Part shown: one piece after another, positions 1-7,054 of the stretch
Position numbering within the stretch: the first letter of the stretch is position 1
Layout of the letters: every line of letters starts with the position of its first letter
Assembly: GCA_902493835.1 (NCBI GenBank)
Contig: CABURG010000089.1
Coordinates: 1-7,054, forward strand
Direction of reading: 5' to 3'
DNA from: an uncultured Collinsella sp.
GTDB lineage: Bacteria > Actinomycetota > Coriobacteriia > Coriobacteriales > Coriobacteriaceae
DNA length: 7,054 nucleotides
Translations under genes and position numbers: made by a program
The notes under the pieces: generated by a model
Databases searched by the model: none
Told to the model about the DNA's origin: nothing
Seen by the model: the letters and a program-made list of their open reading frames with translations, nothing else

Positions 1-567
1 CACGCTGTGCTGACCGTCGGCGACAAAAGCAAGCAGCTCATCGAGCAGTTCCTCGCGCGCCATGGGATCGAGGCCCGCGGTGGCTTCGTCCAAAAGGAGT
101 AGCTTGGCATTATGGCTGAGTGCACAGGCAAGCTGCAACTTCATGCCCATGCCGCGGGAGAGGTCCTTGACCTTTGTCTTGGGATCGAGGCCAAATCGGT
201 CGATGAATCCGGCGAACGTTTTGCGGTCCCACGTGGGGTACGCCGGGCCTACGAGTGCCTCGATCTGGCCCACCCTGAGCGTTGAAGGGAAGGGGCATGT
301 GTCCAGGACGAGACCGACGCGGGAGCGCAGACAGCGCTGTGTCTCGCCGGGCGCGTCGGCGCCACAGCGCTGCCCAAACAGGCGCACCTCGCCGGCATCG
401 AGCTTGATAAGCCCGAGCGCGGCGCGAATGGTCGTTGTCTTGCCGGCACCGTTAGCGCCCACAAAGCCAGCAATCTGGCCGGGCTCCACGGCGAGCGTGA
501 CATCGCGTAGTGAAAAGCGGTCGCTCACACGGCGTGAGATGCCTTTGAGTTCTAAAAGGTTTTGCAT
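1..567 (-). CDS. ABC transporter ATP-binding protein (YtrB/BcrA type), 3' end cut by window edge
   Basis: This is the cytoplasmic ATPase subunit of an ABC transporter, probably an exporter or cell-envelope stress system. The first 189 codons are present and the frame is open to base 1, so the C-terminal part and the membrane partner lie outside. Seen in the translation: Walker A GANGAGKTT at residues 37-45, signature LSRGM at 136-140, and Walker B LLLLDE at 156-161 followed by the D-loop region ATAGLDP (162-168). The switch histidine would fall just beyond the edge. The stretch around YPTWDRKTFAGFIDRFGLDP resembles YtrB/BcrA-type exporters, which usually sit behind a YtrA-type GntR repressor, as this gene does. 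The start is ATG at 567-565, with an AGAAAGG-like ribosome binding site at 575-581, 23 bases after the GntR stop codon, so the two are very likely co-transcribed. The substrate cannot be told from this subunit. Confidence 0.93.
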   Translation of the reverse strand, partial: MQNLLELKGISRRVSDRFSLRDVTLAVEPGQIAGFVGANGAGKTTTIRAALGLIKLDAGEVRLFGQRCGADAPGETQRCLRSRVGLVLDTCPFPSTLRVGQIEALVGPAYPTWDRKTFAGFIDRFGLDPKTKVKDLSRGMGMKLQLACALSHNAKLLLLDEATAGLDPMAREELLDELLAFVADGQHSV

Positions 568-590
568 GGTATAGCCTTTCTTGCAGATGG

Positions 591-971
591 CTACTGCATG
601 GTTTCGAGGGCTACCAGGTCGAGCATCTCGTGCAGCTTGTCGCGCGTGACACCCAGGGCTTCGGCTTGGCTTGCCGCTTTCGCAAGCAGGTCTTCGATAT
701 GGCAGAGCTGGTTTTCGCGCAAGAGTTCCTGGTTGCCCTCGGCGACAAAACAGCCCTTGCCCTGCATGGTGCAGATAAACCCGAGCCGCTCCAGGTCGGC
801 GTAGGCGCGCTTGGTGGTGATGACGCTCACGCCAAGATCGCTCGCGAGTGCACGGATGCTGGGGAGTTTGGCTCCCGCAGCGAGCGTGCCCGAAAGGATT
901 TGAGCTTTGACCTGCGAGGCTATTTGCTCGTAGATGGGCTTGTCGCTCGAATTGGATAGGATGATGTCCAC
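591..971 (-). CDS. GntR-family transcriptional regulator, YtrA subfamily
   Basis: This is a DNA-binding repressor of 126 residues. The winged helix-turn-helix covers residues 12-77: IYEQIASQVKAQI at 13-25, then the GntR hallmark LPSIRALASDLGVS at 36-49, a recognition helix TTKRAYADLERLGF at 52-65, and a wing ending GKGCFV at 71-76. Only about 50 mostly helical residues follow, with no ligand-binding FCD or UTRA domain. That short tail is the mark of the YtrA subfamily, whose members typically repress their own operon with a downstream ABC transporter; here the ABC ATPase gene follows after 21-23 bases. The start codon is GTG at 971-969, chosen because AAGGAG lies at 982-977, 5 bases upstream. 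The inducer is unknown; in known relatives it is often a cell-wall-active antibiotic or another envelope stress, but that is inference here. Confidence 0.93.
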   Translation of the reverse strand: MDIILSNSSDKPIYEQIASQVKAQILSGTLAAGAKLPSIRALASDLGVSVITTKRAYADLERLGFICTMQGKGCFVAEGNQELLRENQLCHIEDLLAKAASQAEALGVTRDKLHEMLDLVALETMQ

Positions 972-998
972 AGCGGCTCCTTAGCTGTTGGGCTACAC

Positions 999-1039
999 GT
1001 GTATATAACCGGTAAGCACAGTATATATACACTATATAC
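999..1039. promoter_or_regulatory. Candidate GntR operator: overlapping TATA-rich inverted repeats
   Basis: Two perfect dyads overlap the predicted -10 element. GTGTATATA at 999-1007 is matched by TATATACAC at 1024-1032 (9-base arms, 16-base spacer). GTATATA at 1021-1027 is matched by TATATAC at 1033-1039 (7-base arms, 5-base spacer). YtrA-type repressors are known to bind inverted repeats with GTGTA/TACAC-like arms in their own promoters, so autoregulation is the simplest reading. The low base complexity raises the chance of accidental palindromes, so the exact operator is uncertain. Confidence 0.5.
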
Positions 1040-1049
1040 AGTTATGCAA
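1020..1049 (-). promoter_or_regulatory. Predicted sigma-70-type promoter of the GntR-ABC operon
   Basis: Read on the minus strand, TTGCAT (1049-1044) and TATACT (1025-1020) match the -35 and -10 consensus well and are separated by 18 bases. Transcription would start near 1013, leaving a leader of about 40 bases before the GTG start. The region is TA-rich, so other -10 placements a few bases away are possible. Confidence 0.5.
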
Positions 1050-1133
1050 GAGGCAAATACTGATTGGGCCGGCTACCCTGGCCCCAACTGATGAATTTGT
1101 CCTGATAGGTGCCCTAGAGCGGGATTTCGCGGC

Positions 1134-1139
1134 TACAAT
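1134..1139 (+). promoter_or_regulatory. Possible -10 element upstream of prfC
   Basis: TACAAT matches five of six consensus -10 bases and lies 48 bases before the chosen prfC start. No good -35 hexamer is found 16-19 bases upstream, so this is a weak prediction. The surrounding non-coding stretch (about 1050-1186) also holds a GGGCC/GGCCC dyad (1066-1070 and 1080-1084) with no T-run, to which I assign no function. Confidence 0.3.
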
Positions 1140-1186
1140 AATGCGGTTACAACGACGTAATGCACTCAATGCAAGAAAGGATCCGC

Positions 1187-2800
<1,614 letters not shown>

Positions 2801-2806
2801 CGCATC

Positions 2807-2844
2807 GGCGCGGTGGCCCTGTGGGGCTGCCGCGCCATTTACTT
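2807..2844 (+). terminator. Probable terminator hairpin after prfC
   Basis: Six bases after the prfC stop codon, GGCGCGG (2807-2813) pairs with CCGCGCC (2830-2836). Inside it, GCCC (2816-2819) pairs with GGGC (2824-2827) around a TGTG loop, leaving one symmetrical TG/TG internal loop. The stem is very stable, but the following ATTTACTT is a poor T-tract, so termination may be incomplete. It lies directly in front of the next promoter. Confidence 0.6.
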
Positions 2845-2871
2845 GCCTGATGCCGCGCGAGCGGCTATCAT
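2843..2871 (+). promoter_or_regulatory. Predicted sigma-70-type promoter of the VUT transporter-SDR operon
   Basis: TTGCCT (2843-2848) and TATCAT (2866-2871) are separated by exactly 17 bases. Transcription would begin around 2878, giving an untranslated leader of about 80 bases before the ATG at 2957, longer than the leaders of neighbouring genes and containing two hairpins. Confidence 0.65.
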
Positions 2872-2880
2872 ACCCACCGT

Positions 2881-2950
2881 CGTCTCAAGACCGAGACGTC
2901 CGAGCAGTTCGGGTCCGATATCCTGCTCGTTAAACTTAAAACCAAAGGAG
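2881..2950 (+). ncRNA. Structured 5' leader, candidate preQ1-I-like riboswitch
   Basis: The first hairpin is CGTCTC (2881-2886) with GAGACG (2893-2898) and a 6-base loop. The second is CGAGCAG (2901-2907) with CTGCTCG (2923-2929), enclosing a 15-base loop that begins TTCGGGTCC. An A-rich tail follows (2930-2946) and runs into AAAGGAG, the ribosome binding site. GGT in the loop (2912-2914) can pair with ACC in the tail (2941-2943), giving an H-type pseudoknot. The order stem, TTC, short loop strand, C, rest of loop, stem, A-rich tail, tail strand is that of preQ1-I riboswitches, and the gene behind it is of the YhhQ/VUT family. The pseudoknot helix is only 3 pairs and the loop is longer than usual, so this is a candidate; it could instead be an unrelated leader hairpin pair. 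Confidence 0.4.
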
Positions 2951-2956
2951 TACATA

Positions 2957-3679
2957 ATGATCAAGAAGGTCATGGAGGACTATAAGGTCCTGTTGCGGAG
3001 CATTCCCGCGGCAACGGTTTCGCTGTTTTTCGTGAGCGTCATCATGATGAACCTGCTGGCCAACAAAGAGCTCATCAGCCTGCCGTATCTGGCACTCGAT
3101 TGCGGCTTTGTGGTGAGCTGGGTCTCGTTTTTGTGCCAGGACATGATCTGCAAGCGCTTTGGCGCCAAGGCATCCATCAAAATCTCCATCCTCGCGCTAC
3201 TGGTCAACCTGGCCGTGAGCCTGTGCTTTTGGGCATGTTCGCTCACGCCCGGCATGTGGGGCGCCTACTACAACACGGGCATGATCGAGGTCAACACCGC
3301 CCTTAACGCCACCATCGGCGGCACCTGGTACGTGGTGCTGGGCTCTTCGCTGGCAATGCTCGTTTCTGCCGTGGTTAACTCCACGCTCAACCAGTCGCTC
3401 GGCCGTATGCTCAAGAAGAATAACTTTGCGAGCTTTGCCTTCCGTTCCTATGTGTCCACGGGTGTTGGCCAGTTTATCGACAACCTGGTCTTCGCCATCG
3501 TGGTGAGCCACACGTTCTTTGGTTGGACCTGGGTGCAGGTCCTCATGTGCTCGCTGACCGGCGCTGTTGCCGAGCTGCTGTGCGAGGTCTTCCTGAGTCC
3601 CGTGGGCTACAAGGTCGTGCGCGGCTGGGAGCGCGAGAATGTGGGTTCCGAGTACCTCGAGCGCCACGCAACCGCCTAA
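2957..3679 (+). CDS. VUT/YhhQ-family integral membrane transporter, putative queuosine precursor uptake
   Basis: A 240-residue membrane protein with about six hydrophobic helices (near residues 16-35, 42-61, 73-95, 120-145, 165-186 and 190-216) and a short charged C-terminus. Landmarks typical of the family (Pfam 'putative vitamin uptake transporter'; E. coli YhhQ, about 220 residues) are an acidic residue in a helix followed by a basic FGAK turn (D62 to K71), GVGQFID at 169-175, and E210 with SPVGY at 214-218. YhhQ imports the queuosine precursors preQ0/preQ1; that substrate is inferred here from family and from the leader structure, and another small heterocycle is possible. The frame extends back to 2813, but ATG 2957 is preferred because AAAGGAG (2944-2950) lies 6 bases before it and the upstream extension translates the terminator and promoter. 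The SDR gene follows after 9 bases. Confidence 0.85.
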   Translation: MIKKVMEDYKVLLRSIPAATVSLFFVSVIMMNLLANKELISLPYLALDCGFVVSWVSFLCQDMICKRFGAKASIKISILALLVNLAVSLCFWACSLTPGMWGAYYNTGMIEVNTALNATIGGTWYVVLGSSLAMLVSAVVNSTLNQSLGRMLKKNNFASFAFRSYVSTGVGQFIDNLVFAIVVSHTFFGWTWVQVLMCSLTGAVAELLCEVFLSPVGYKVVRGWERENVGSEYLERHATA

Positions 3680-3688
3680 GGAGCAAGT

Positions 3689-4369
3689 ATGCGGGTTTTG
3701 ATCACGGGCGCTTCGGGCGGTATCGGAGCCGCGTGCGTGCAGCGCTTTTTGGATGAGGGCCACGAGGTCGTGGGCTTTGATCTGCTGTCGCCGGCGATCG
3801 AACACGAGCGCTACCGCCATCTGATCGTTGATGTCCGCGAGCCGGACTCGTTTCCAAGCGACCTTGAGCCTCAGGTAATCGTGAACGTTGCCGGTACGCA
3901 GGATTCGGCCGACGACATCGCCGCCAACCTGTGTGGCACCATCAACGTGACCGAGCGCTACGCCTTTGTGGGGGAGGGGCTCGCCGCCAAGCCTGCGCCG
4001 GCTATCAAATCCGTGGTCAATGTGGGGTCGGCGAGCGGACATACGGGATCGGAGTTTCCCGCCTATGCCGCCAGCAAGGGCGGTGTTATCGCCTACACCA
4101 AGAACCTTGCAAACCGCCTGGCACCGCAGGCCATCGCCAACAGTGTGGACCCGGGCGGCGTTATAACGCCGCTCAACCGTTGCGTGATGGAAGACGAACA
4201 CCTGTGGAACCAGATTATGGAGCTCACGCCGCTTAAACGCTGGGCCACCGCCCAAGAGATCGCCGAGTGGATCTACTTTGTGGGCGTGACCAACCGGTTT
4301 ATGACCGGGCAGAGCCTGTTGATCGATGGCGGCGAGGCCGGCCGCACGCAATTTATTTGGCCCGAATAG
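3689..4369 (+). CDS. Short-chain dehydrogenase/reductase (SDR) of unknown substrate
   Basis: A soluble NAD(P)-dependent oxidoreductase of 226 residues, short for classical SDRs (about 250). Seen: cofactor-binding TGASGGIG at 6-13, an acidic residue D31 at the end of strand 2 (suggesting NAD rather than NADP), D48 of the DV pair, NVAG at 66-69, N80 of the active-site tetrad, S114 in GSASG, YAASK at 126-130 (catalytic Y126 and K130), DPGG after strand 6, and GQSLLIDGG near the C-terminus. The Ser-Tyr spacing is 12, one less than the usual 13, though the active site looks intact. The start at ATG 3689 is fixed by AAGGAG (3678-3683), which overlaps the TAA of the transporter gene, so the two are almost certainly translated from one message. 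The substrate cannot be read from sequence; compact hydroxysteroid- or sugar-type SDRs look similar, and I see no match to the known Collinsella 7-beta-hydroxysteroid dehydrogenase as I recall it. Confidence 0.92.
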   Translation: MRVLITGASGGIGAACVQRFLDEGHEVVGFDLLSPAIEHERYRHLIVDVREPDSFPSDLEPQVIVNVAGTQDSADDIAANLCGTINVTERYAFVGEGLAAKPAPAIKSVVNVGSASGHTGSEFPAYAASKGGVIAYTKNLANRLAPQAIANSVDPGGVITPLNRCVMEDEHLWNQIMELTPLKRWATAQEIAEWIYFVGVTNRFMTGQSLLIDGGEAGRTQFIWPE

Positions 4370-4370
4370 G

Positions 4371-4406
4371 AAACGCGCCCGATGGAAAGCCGTCGGGCGC
4401 GTTTTT
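4371..4406. terminator. Strong bidirectional intrinsic terminator between SDR and ung
   Basis: The 15-base arm 4371-4385 pairs with 4390-4404 around an AAAG loop, with one T-G wobble. The outer part reads AAACGCGCCCGA against TCGGGCGCGTTT. On the plus strand it ends in TTTTT (4402-4406); on the minus strand the AAA at 4371-4373 supplies a TTT. It sits 1 base after the SDR stop and 15 bases before the ung stop, so it can serve both convergent units. Confidence 0.9.
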
Positions 4407-4419
4407 GGTATATCGATTT

Positions 4420-5145
4420 TTAGTCGAGGCAAGTCCAGTTGACGGGGGTCGAGCCGTGTTGTTCGAGTAGCCGATTGGCAGCGGAGAAGGGGCGCGACCC
4501 CATAAAGGCGGGGAGTTCTGCCGTGGCACGGTTGGCCGAAAGCGGCGAGGGGTGCGTAGAGGCCAGGCAGAACTTGCCGGTTGCCTTGCCCGCGCCGGTA
4601 GCGGCGAGCTTGCCTTCGACCATCTGCTGGGCAAAGCGGCCCCATGCCAAAAAGACTACCGGTTGGGGCAGCTGGCAGCAGCGTTCGATAACGTAGTCGG
4701 TGAGCGTGCTCCAGCCCAGTTTGGCGTGCGAGTTCGCGGCATGCTCGCGCACGGTGAGCGTAGTGTTGAGGAGCAGGACGCCCTGTTGTGCCCATGGGGT
4801 TAGGTCTCCCGTGGCGGGAATGGGGCAACCCAGATCGGCTTTGAGTTCCTTATAGATGTTACGCAGACTCGGCGGCAACTTGGTTTGCGTCGCGGGGACC
4901 GAGAACGACAGCCCCATTGCCTGGTTGGGTCCGTGATAGGGGTCTTGACCCAAGATGACAACCTTGACCTGGTCGGCCGGCGTGTAGGCGAGGGCATTGA
5001 GGATGTCGTCTTGTGCCGGGTAGATAGTCTGCTCGGCACGCAAAAGGGCGATGCGCTCGAGCAGCTGGTTCGTAGTGTCACGTACCGGCTGCGGTGCATC
5101 GCCCAACCAAGTTGCTATGTTGCGGTCGCGGGTTGCGGCGTCCAT
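4420..5145 (-). CDS. ung: Uracil-DNA glycosylase, family 1
   Basis: This enzyme removes uracil from DNA at the start of base excision repair, acting in the cytoplasm on the chromosome. The 241 residues are normal for family 1. Seen: the catalytic water-activating motif GQDPYHG at 66-72 (D68 is the general base), GLSFSVP shortly after, the uracil-recognition strand GVLLLNTTLTV, VFLAWG in the core, and the minor-groove intercalation loop HPSPLSA at 198-204, followed by GSRPFSAAN. All key residues are present. The start is ATG 5145-5143, preceded by AAAGGAG at 5156-5150. The EamA gene lies 88 bases upstream on the same strand, so read-through is possible, but a possible promoter lies in that gap. 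Confidence 0.97.
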   Translation of the reverse strand: MDAATRDRNIATWLGDAPQPVRDTTNQLLERIALLRAEQTIYPAQDDILNALAYTPADQVKVVILGQDPYHGPNQAMGLSFSVPATQTKLPPSLRNIYKELKADLGCPIPATGDLTPWAQQGVLLLNTTLTVREHAANSHAKLGWSTLTDYVIERCCQLPQPVVFLAWGRFAQQMVEGKLAATGAGKATGKFCLASTHPSPLSANRATAELPAFMGSRPFSAANRLLEQHGSTPVNWTCLD

Positions 5146-5180
5146 GGGGCTCCTTTACGTCAGATGCTCTGTTTGCATCT

Positions 5181-5207
5181 ATTGTAAAGGCGCACCGGTT
5201 GCCTTTA
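5181..5207 (-). promoter_or_regulatory. Dyad overlapping a possible ung -10 element
   Basis: TAAAGGC (5185-5191) and GCCTTTA (5201-5207) form a perfect 7-base inverted repeat with a 9-base spacer. On the minus strand it abuts and overlaps TACAAT (5186-5181), a good -10 match 36 bases before the ung start; no clear -35 is visible. It may be a regulator site, or a weak stem at the end of the EamA transcript, which lacks an obvious T-tract terminator. A second, smaller dyad AGATGC/GCATCT lies at 5162-5180. Confidence 0.35.
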
Positions 5208-5233
5208 TGCCACGGCTGTATGAAGAGCGGGGT

Positions 5234-6136
5234 CTACGAGACGTGCTCGGGCGCTCCTGCCATGCGAGCCTGTCCATGCGCGCGAAGGCGCGGAAGCTCG
5301 ACGGTTGCCACCATGACACCGGTGAGGATGAGAGCTGCACCCAGGAAGGCGATGGGGCTCAGGACCTCGCCGACCAGGAAGAACGAGAAGACAGCGGAGC
5401 AGACCGGCTCGAGCGAGAAGGCAAAGCCGGTGGTCTCGGCGGGCACGTGGGGCTGCACGAGCGTTTGGGTGATAAAGCCGTAGGCAGAGCAGATGAGCGC
5501 GAGGGCAACGACGACCACGATCTCGCTGGGCGTACTGGGAAGTGTGAAACCGCCAAAGACGCATGCGGCAATGCCCGAGAACAGGCCGCCAAAGCCCAGC
5601 TGCCAAACGCCCAGGGACAGCGGATCGACTTCTTCGACAAACCGCTTGGCGACAATGATGTGTCCGGCGTAGACAAAGGCGGAGAGCAGCATGATGAGCG
5701 CGCCCGGGTTCAGGCTAGTGAAGTCGGCGCCCGAGAGCAGCAACATACCGCAGGTGACGATGGCGGTGCCGACGAGCACTTTGCGCTCGGGGGCGCGGCG
5801 CAGCAGGGCGGCGTTGGCAAACGGCACGATTACGACCGTCAGGCTCTGCAAAAAGCCGGCAGTGGAGGCAGAGGTGAGGCTGGAGCCCAGGCACATGCAG
5901 GTGAGCTCGGTTGCCATGATGGCGCCGATGATAGCGGCGCGAACCATAAGGTCGCGGTTGATGCGGAACGCGCGTTTGTGGAAGAGCAGCAGGCAGGCCA
6001 CAAAGGCGATGATGCAGCGTAGCGCGACGATGCTCGTGGCGTTCATGCTGTCCATGCCAATCTTCATGAGGGGGTACGAAAAGCCCCATGCGACGGGAAC
6101 GGAAAATGAGAGCGCGATTGCTTTTTTGCGATCCAT
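5234..6136 (-). CDS. EamA/DMT-superfamily transporter
   Basis: A 300-residue inner-membrane protein with ten hydrophobic segments arranged as two EamA repeats. Helix 1 holds AWGFSYPLMKIG (from residue 16), helix 2 follows ATSIVALRC with the conserved arginine at 40, and the second repeat begins around NPGALIMLLSAFVYAGH. The last two helices carry the EamA hallmark LEP followed by a serine-rich helix, then VGEVLSP and GAALILTGV. Members move amino acids, nucleotide sugars or other small metabolites, mostly as exporters; the substrate cannot be assigned here. The start at ATG 6136-6134 is supported by AAAAGGAG at 6148-6141. The divergent LysR gene 158 bases away is a likely controller of this transporter, an arrangement common for LysR-regulated efflux genes. 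Confidence 0.93.
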   Translation of the reverse strand: MDRKKAIALSFSVPVAWGFSYPLMKIGMDSMNATSIVALRCIIAFVACLLLFHKRAFRINRDLMVRAAIIGAIMATELTCMCLGSSLTSASTAGFLQSLTVVIVPFANAALLRRAPERKVLVGTAIVTCGMLLLSGADFTSLNPGALIMLLSAFVYAGHIIVAKRFVEEVDPLSLGVWQLGFGGLFSGIAACVFGGFTLPSTPSEIVVVVALALICSAYGFITQTLVQPHVPAETTGFAFSLEPVCSAVFSFFLVGEVLSPIAFLGAALILTGVMVATVELPRLRAHGQARMAGAPEHVS

Positions 6137-6216
6137 GGGACTCCTTTTGTTACAGAACGGTTTCGTAAAAAGGATTCTGCTCCCAGATGTGGATGTAGTA
6201 AAGCGAATGTATCTTC

Positions 6217-6235
6217 AGTATGATTAAGAAATACT
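6217..6235. promoter_or_regulatory. Candidate LysR-binding dyad in the divergent EamA/lysR promoter region
   Basis: AGTAT (6217-6221) and ATACT (6231-6235) form a perfect inverted repeat with 9 bases between the arms, within the size range of LysR boxes. It overlaps a possible lysR -10 (TATGAT, 6219-6224) and lies about 80 bases upstream of the EamA start. A second palindrome, AAAACGTTTT, is at 6260-6269, between the dyad and the lysR start. No convincing -35 elements could be fixed for either gene. Confidence 0.45.
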
Positions 6236-6294
6236 AATGTTGGCAGAAAAAGCCCTGGCAAAACGTTTTACGGCTACATCGATGTGGAGGCACG

Positions 6295-7054
6295 ATGGCA
6301 TCGCGGTATCAGATTGTATGTATGGTGGTCGATTGCGGCAGTCTGAAACGTGCGGCGGACGAACTGGGCTATACGCAAAGTGCGGTGAGCCAGGCCGTCA
6401 AAGCGCTCGAGCGCGAGCTGGGTACAACGCTTATCGAGCGCGGTAAGCAGGGCGTTTCGCTTACGCGCGACGGCAAGCAGTACCTGCCGTATCTGCGACA
6501 GATTGTGACTGCCGAGGCTGAGCTCGAGGGCAAGCGCCAGGAGCTGCTGGGGCTTTCGTCGACCGATATTCGTATCGCGACGTTTACCAACGTGAGCCGC
6601 ACCGTATTGCCGCGCGTGATTCGCGACTTTGGAGCCCTGCACCCGGGCGTACGCTTTACCCTCAAGCAGGGCGATTACACGCGCAACGCCCAGTGGGTGC
6701 ACGATGGCGTGGTTGATTTTTGCTTTACGGCACGTGGGTTTACCGCTGGGCTCGAGAAGCGCGTGGTCTATCACGACGAGTTGGTGGCGCTGTTGCCAGT
6801 CGCGCATCCGCTGACGGCAAAGGAAAAGGTGACGCTCGCCGATTTGGCGTCCGAGCCGTTTGTGCTGCTGGATGAGGGCGAACAGAGCCTGGTGCTCGAT
6901 GCATTCGCGGCGTATGGCCTGTCGCCGCACGTGACGAGTGAGGTGACCGACGACTACACCATCATGGCGATGGTGGAGGAGGGCCTAGGCGTGAGCATGC
7001 TCTACCGTCGTACTGTGGAGGGCATGCGAGCCGATATTCGTGTGCGGCCCATCG
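6295..7054 (+). CDS. LysR-family transcriptional regulator, 3' end cut by window edge
   Basis: The first 253 codons are present and open to the right edge; the family is usually about 290-310 residues, so only the tail is missing. The N-terminal winged helix-turn-helix covers roughly residues 3-62: SLKRAADELGYTQSAVSQAV at 16-35 is the classic LysR core, followed by LEREL and LTRDG at 56-60. From about residue 88 the substrate-binding domain starts (IRIATFTNVSRTVLPRVI), with FGALHPGV and later GLGVSMLYRR, as expected for the inducer-binding fold. The start at ATG 6295 is set by GGAGG at 6286-6290, 4 bases upstream. It probably controls itself and the divergent EamA transporter; the inducer is unknown. 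The N-terminus begins MASRYQIV, a few residues shorter than many relatives, but the DNA-binding domain is complete. Confidence 0.93.
   Translation, partial: MASRYQIVCMVVDCGSLKRAADELGYTQSAVSQAVKALERELGTTLIERGKQGVSLTRDGKQYLPYLRQIVTAEAELEGKRQELLGLSSTDIRIATFTNVSRTVLPRVIRDFGALHPGVRFTLKQGDYTRNAQWVHDGVVDFCFTARGFTAGLEKRVVYHDELVALLPVAHPLTAKEKVTLADLASEPFVLLDEGEQSLVLDAFAAYGLSPHVTSEVTDDYTIMAMVEEGLGVSMLYRRTVEGMRADIRVRPI

Noticed and set aside
1064..1087. TTGGGCC/GGCCCCAA hairpin between the GntR gene and prfC
   Set aside because: It lies between divergent genes with no T-run on either side, so it is not a terminator; it has a bulge and no clear relation to the promoters, so no function is assigned.
1160..1186. 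Upstream ATG for prfC
   Set aside because: No ribosome binding site is seen before it, while AAGAAAGGA is well placed for the ATG at 1187 and the added residues have no family counterpart.
2813..2956. N-terminal extension of the VUT transporter from an upstream ATG
   Set aside because: It would translate the prfC terminator hairpin, the promoter and the leader; the ATG at 2957 has a strong ribosome binding site and gives the normal family length.
3197..4828. 543-codon minus-strand open frame spanning the transporter, SDR and part of ung
   Set aside because: It crosses three well-supported genes and a strong terminator, and its protein is rich in R, H and G with no domain. This is a GC-driven artefact.
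5051..6022. 323-codon plus-strand open frame antisense to the EamA gene
   Set aside because: Its low-complexity G/A/D/E-rich translation is the reverse image of membrane helices; there is no domain and it overlaps two solid genes.

Overview
The window looks like ordinary chromosomal DNA of a GC-rich, gut-associated actinobacterium of the Coriobacteriia. Collinsella is my best guess, based on codon usage, gene style and protein sequences recalled by eye, with no database search. Coding density is high, nearly every gene has a strong AAGGAG-type ribosome binding site, and no mobile element, tRNA, rRNA, CRISPR array or phage gene is visible.

Layout, left to right. (1) Positions 1-971, minus strand: a two-gene operon of a short YtrA-type GntR repressor followed by the ATP-binding subunit of an ABC exporter, which is cut by the left edge. 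Its promoter region (about 995-1050) is rich in TATA-type dyads that look like the repressor's own operator. (2) Positions 1187-2800, plus strand: prfC, peptide chain release factor 3, followed by a hairpin that may end transcription. (3) Positions 2843-4369, plus strand: a good sigma-70-type promoter, a short structured leader, then a six-helix VUT/YhhQ-family membrane transporter (queuosine-precursor type) and, 9 bases later, a small SDR oxidoreductase. A strong bidirectional terminator closes this unit and the convergent one. (4) Positions 4420-6136, minus strand: ung (uracil-DNA glycosylase), with an EamA/DMT-family transporter upstream of it on the same strand. (5) Positions 6295-7054, plus strand: a LysR-type regulator divergent from the EamA gene and cut by the right edge.

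How the parts relate. Two regulator-transporter pairs flank a housekeeping core: GntR with the ABC exporter, and LysR with EamA, each in the arrangement usual for local regulation. The most interesting spot is the leader of the VUT transporter. It contains a hairpin whose loop could form an H-type pseudoknot with an A-rich tail just before the ribosome binding site, the architecture of preQ1-I riboswitches, and the gene it precedes belongs to the family expected to carry queuosine precursors. The tight pairing of that transporter with an SDR enzyme of unknown substrate is the second point worth following. I found no convincing novel defence, toxin or mobile system.
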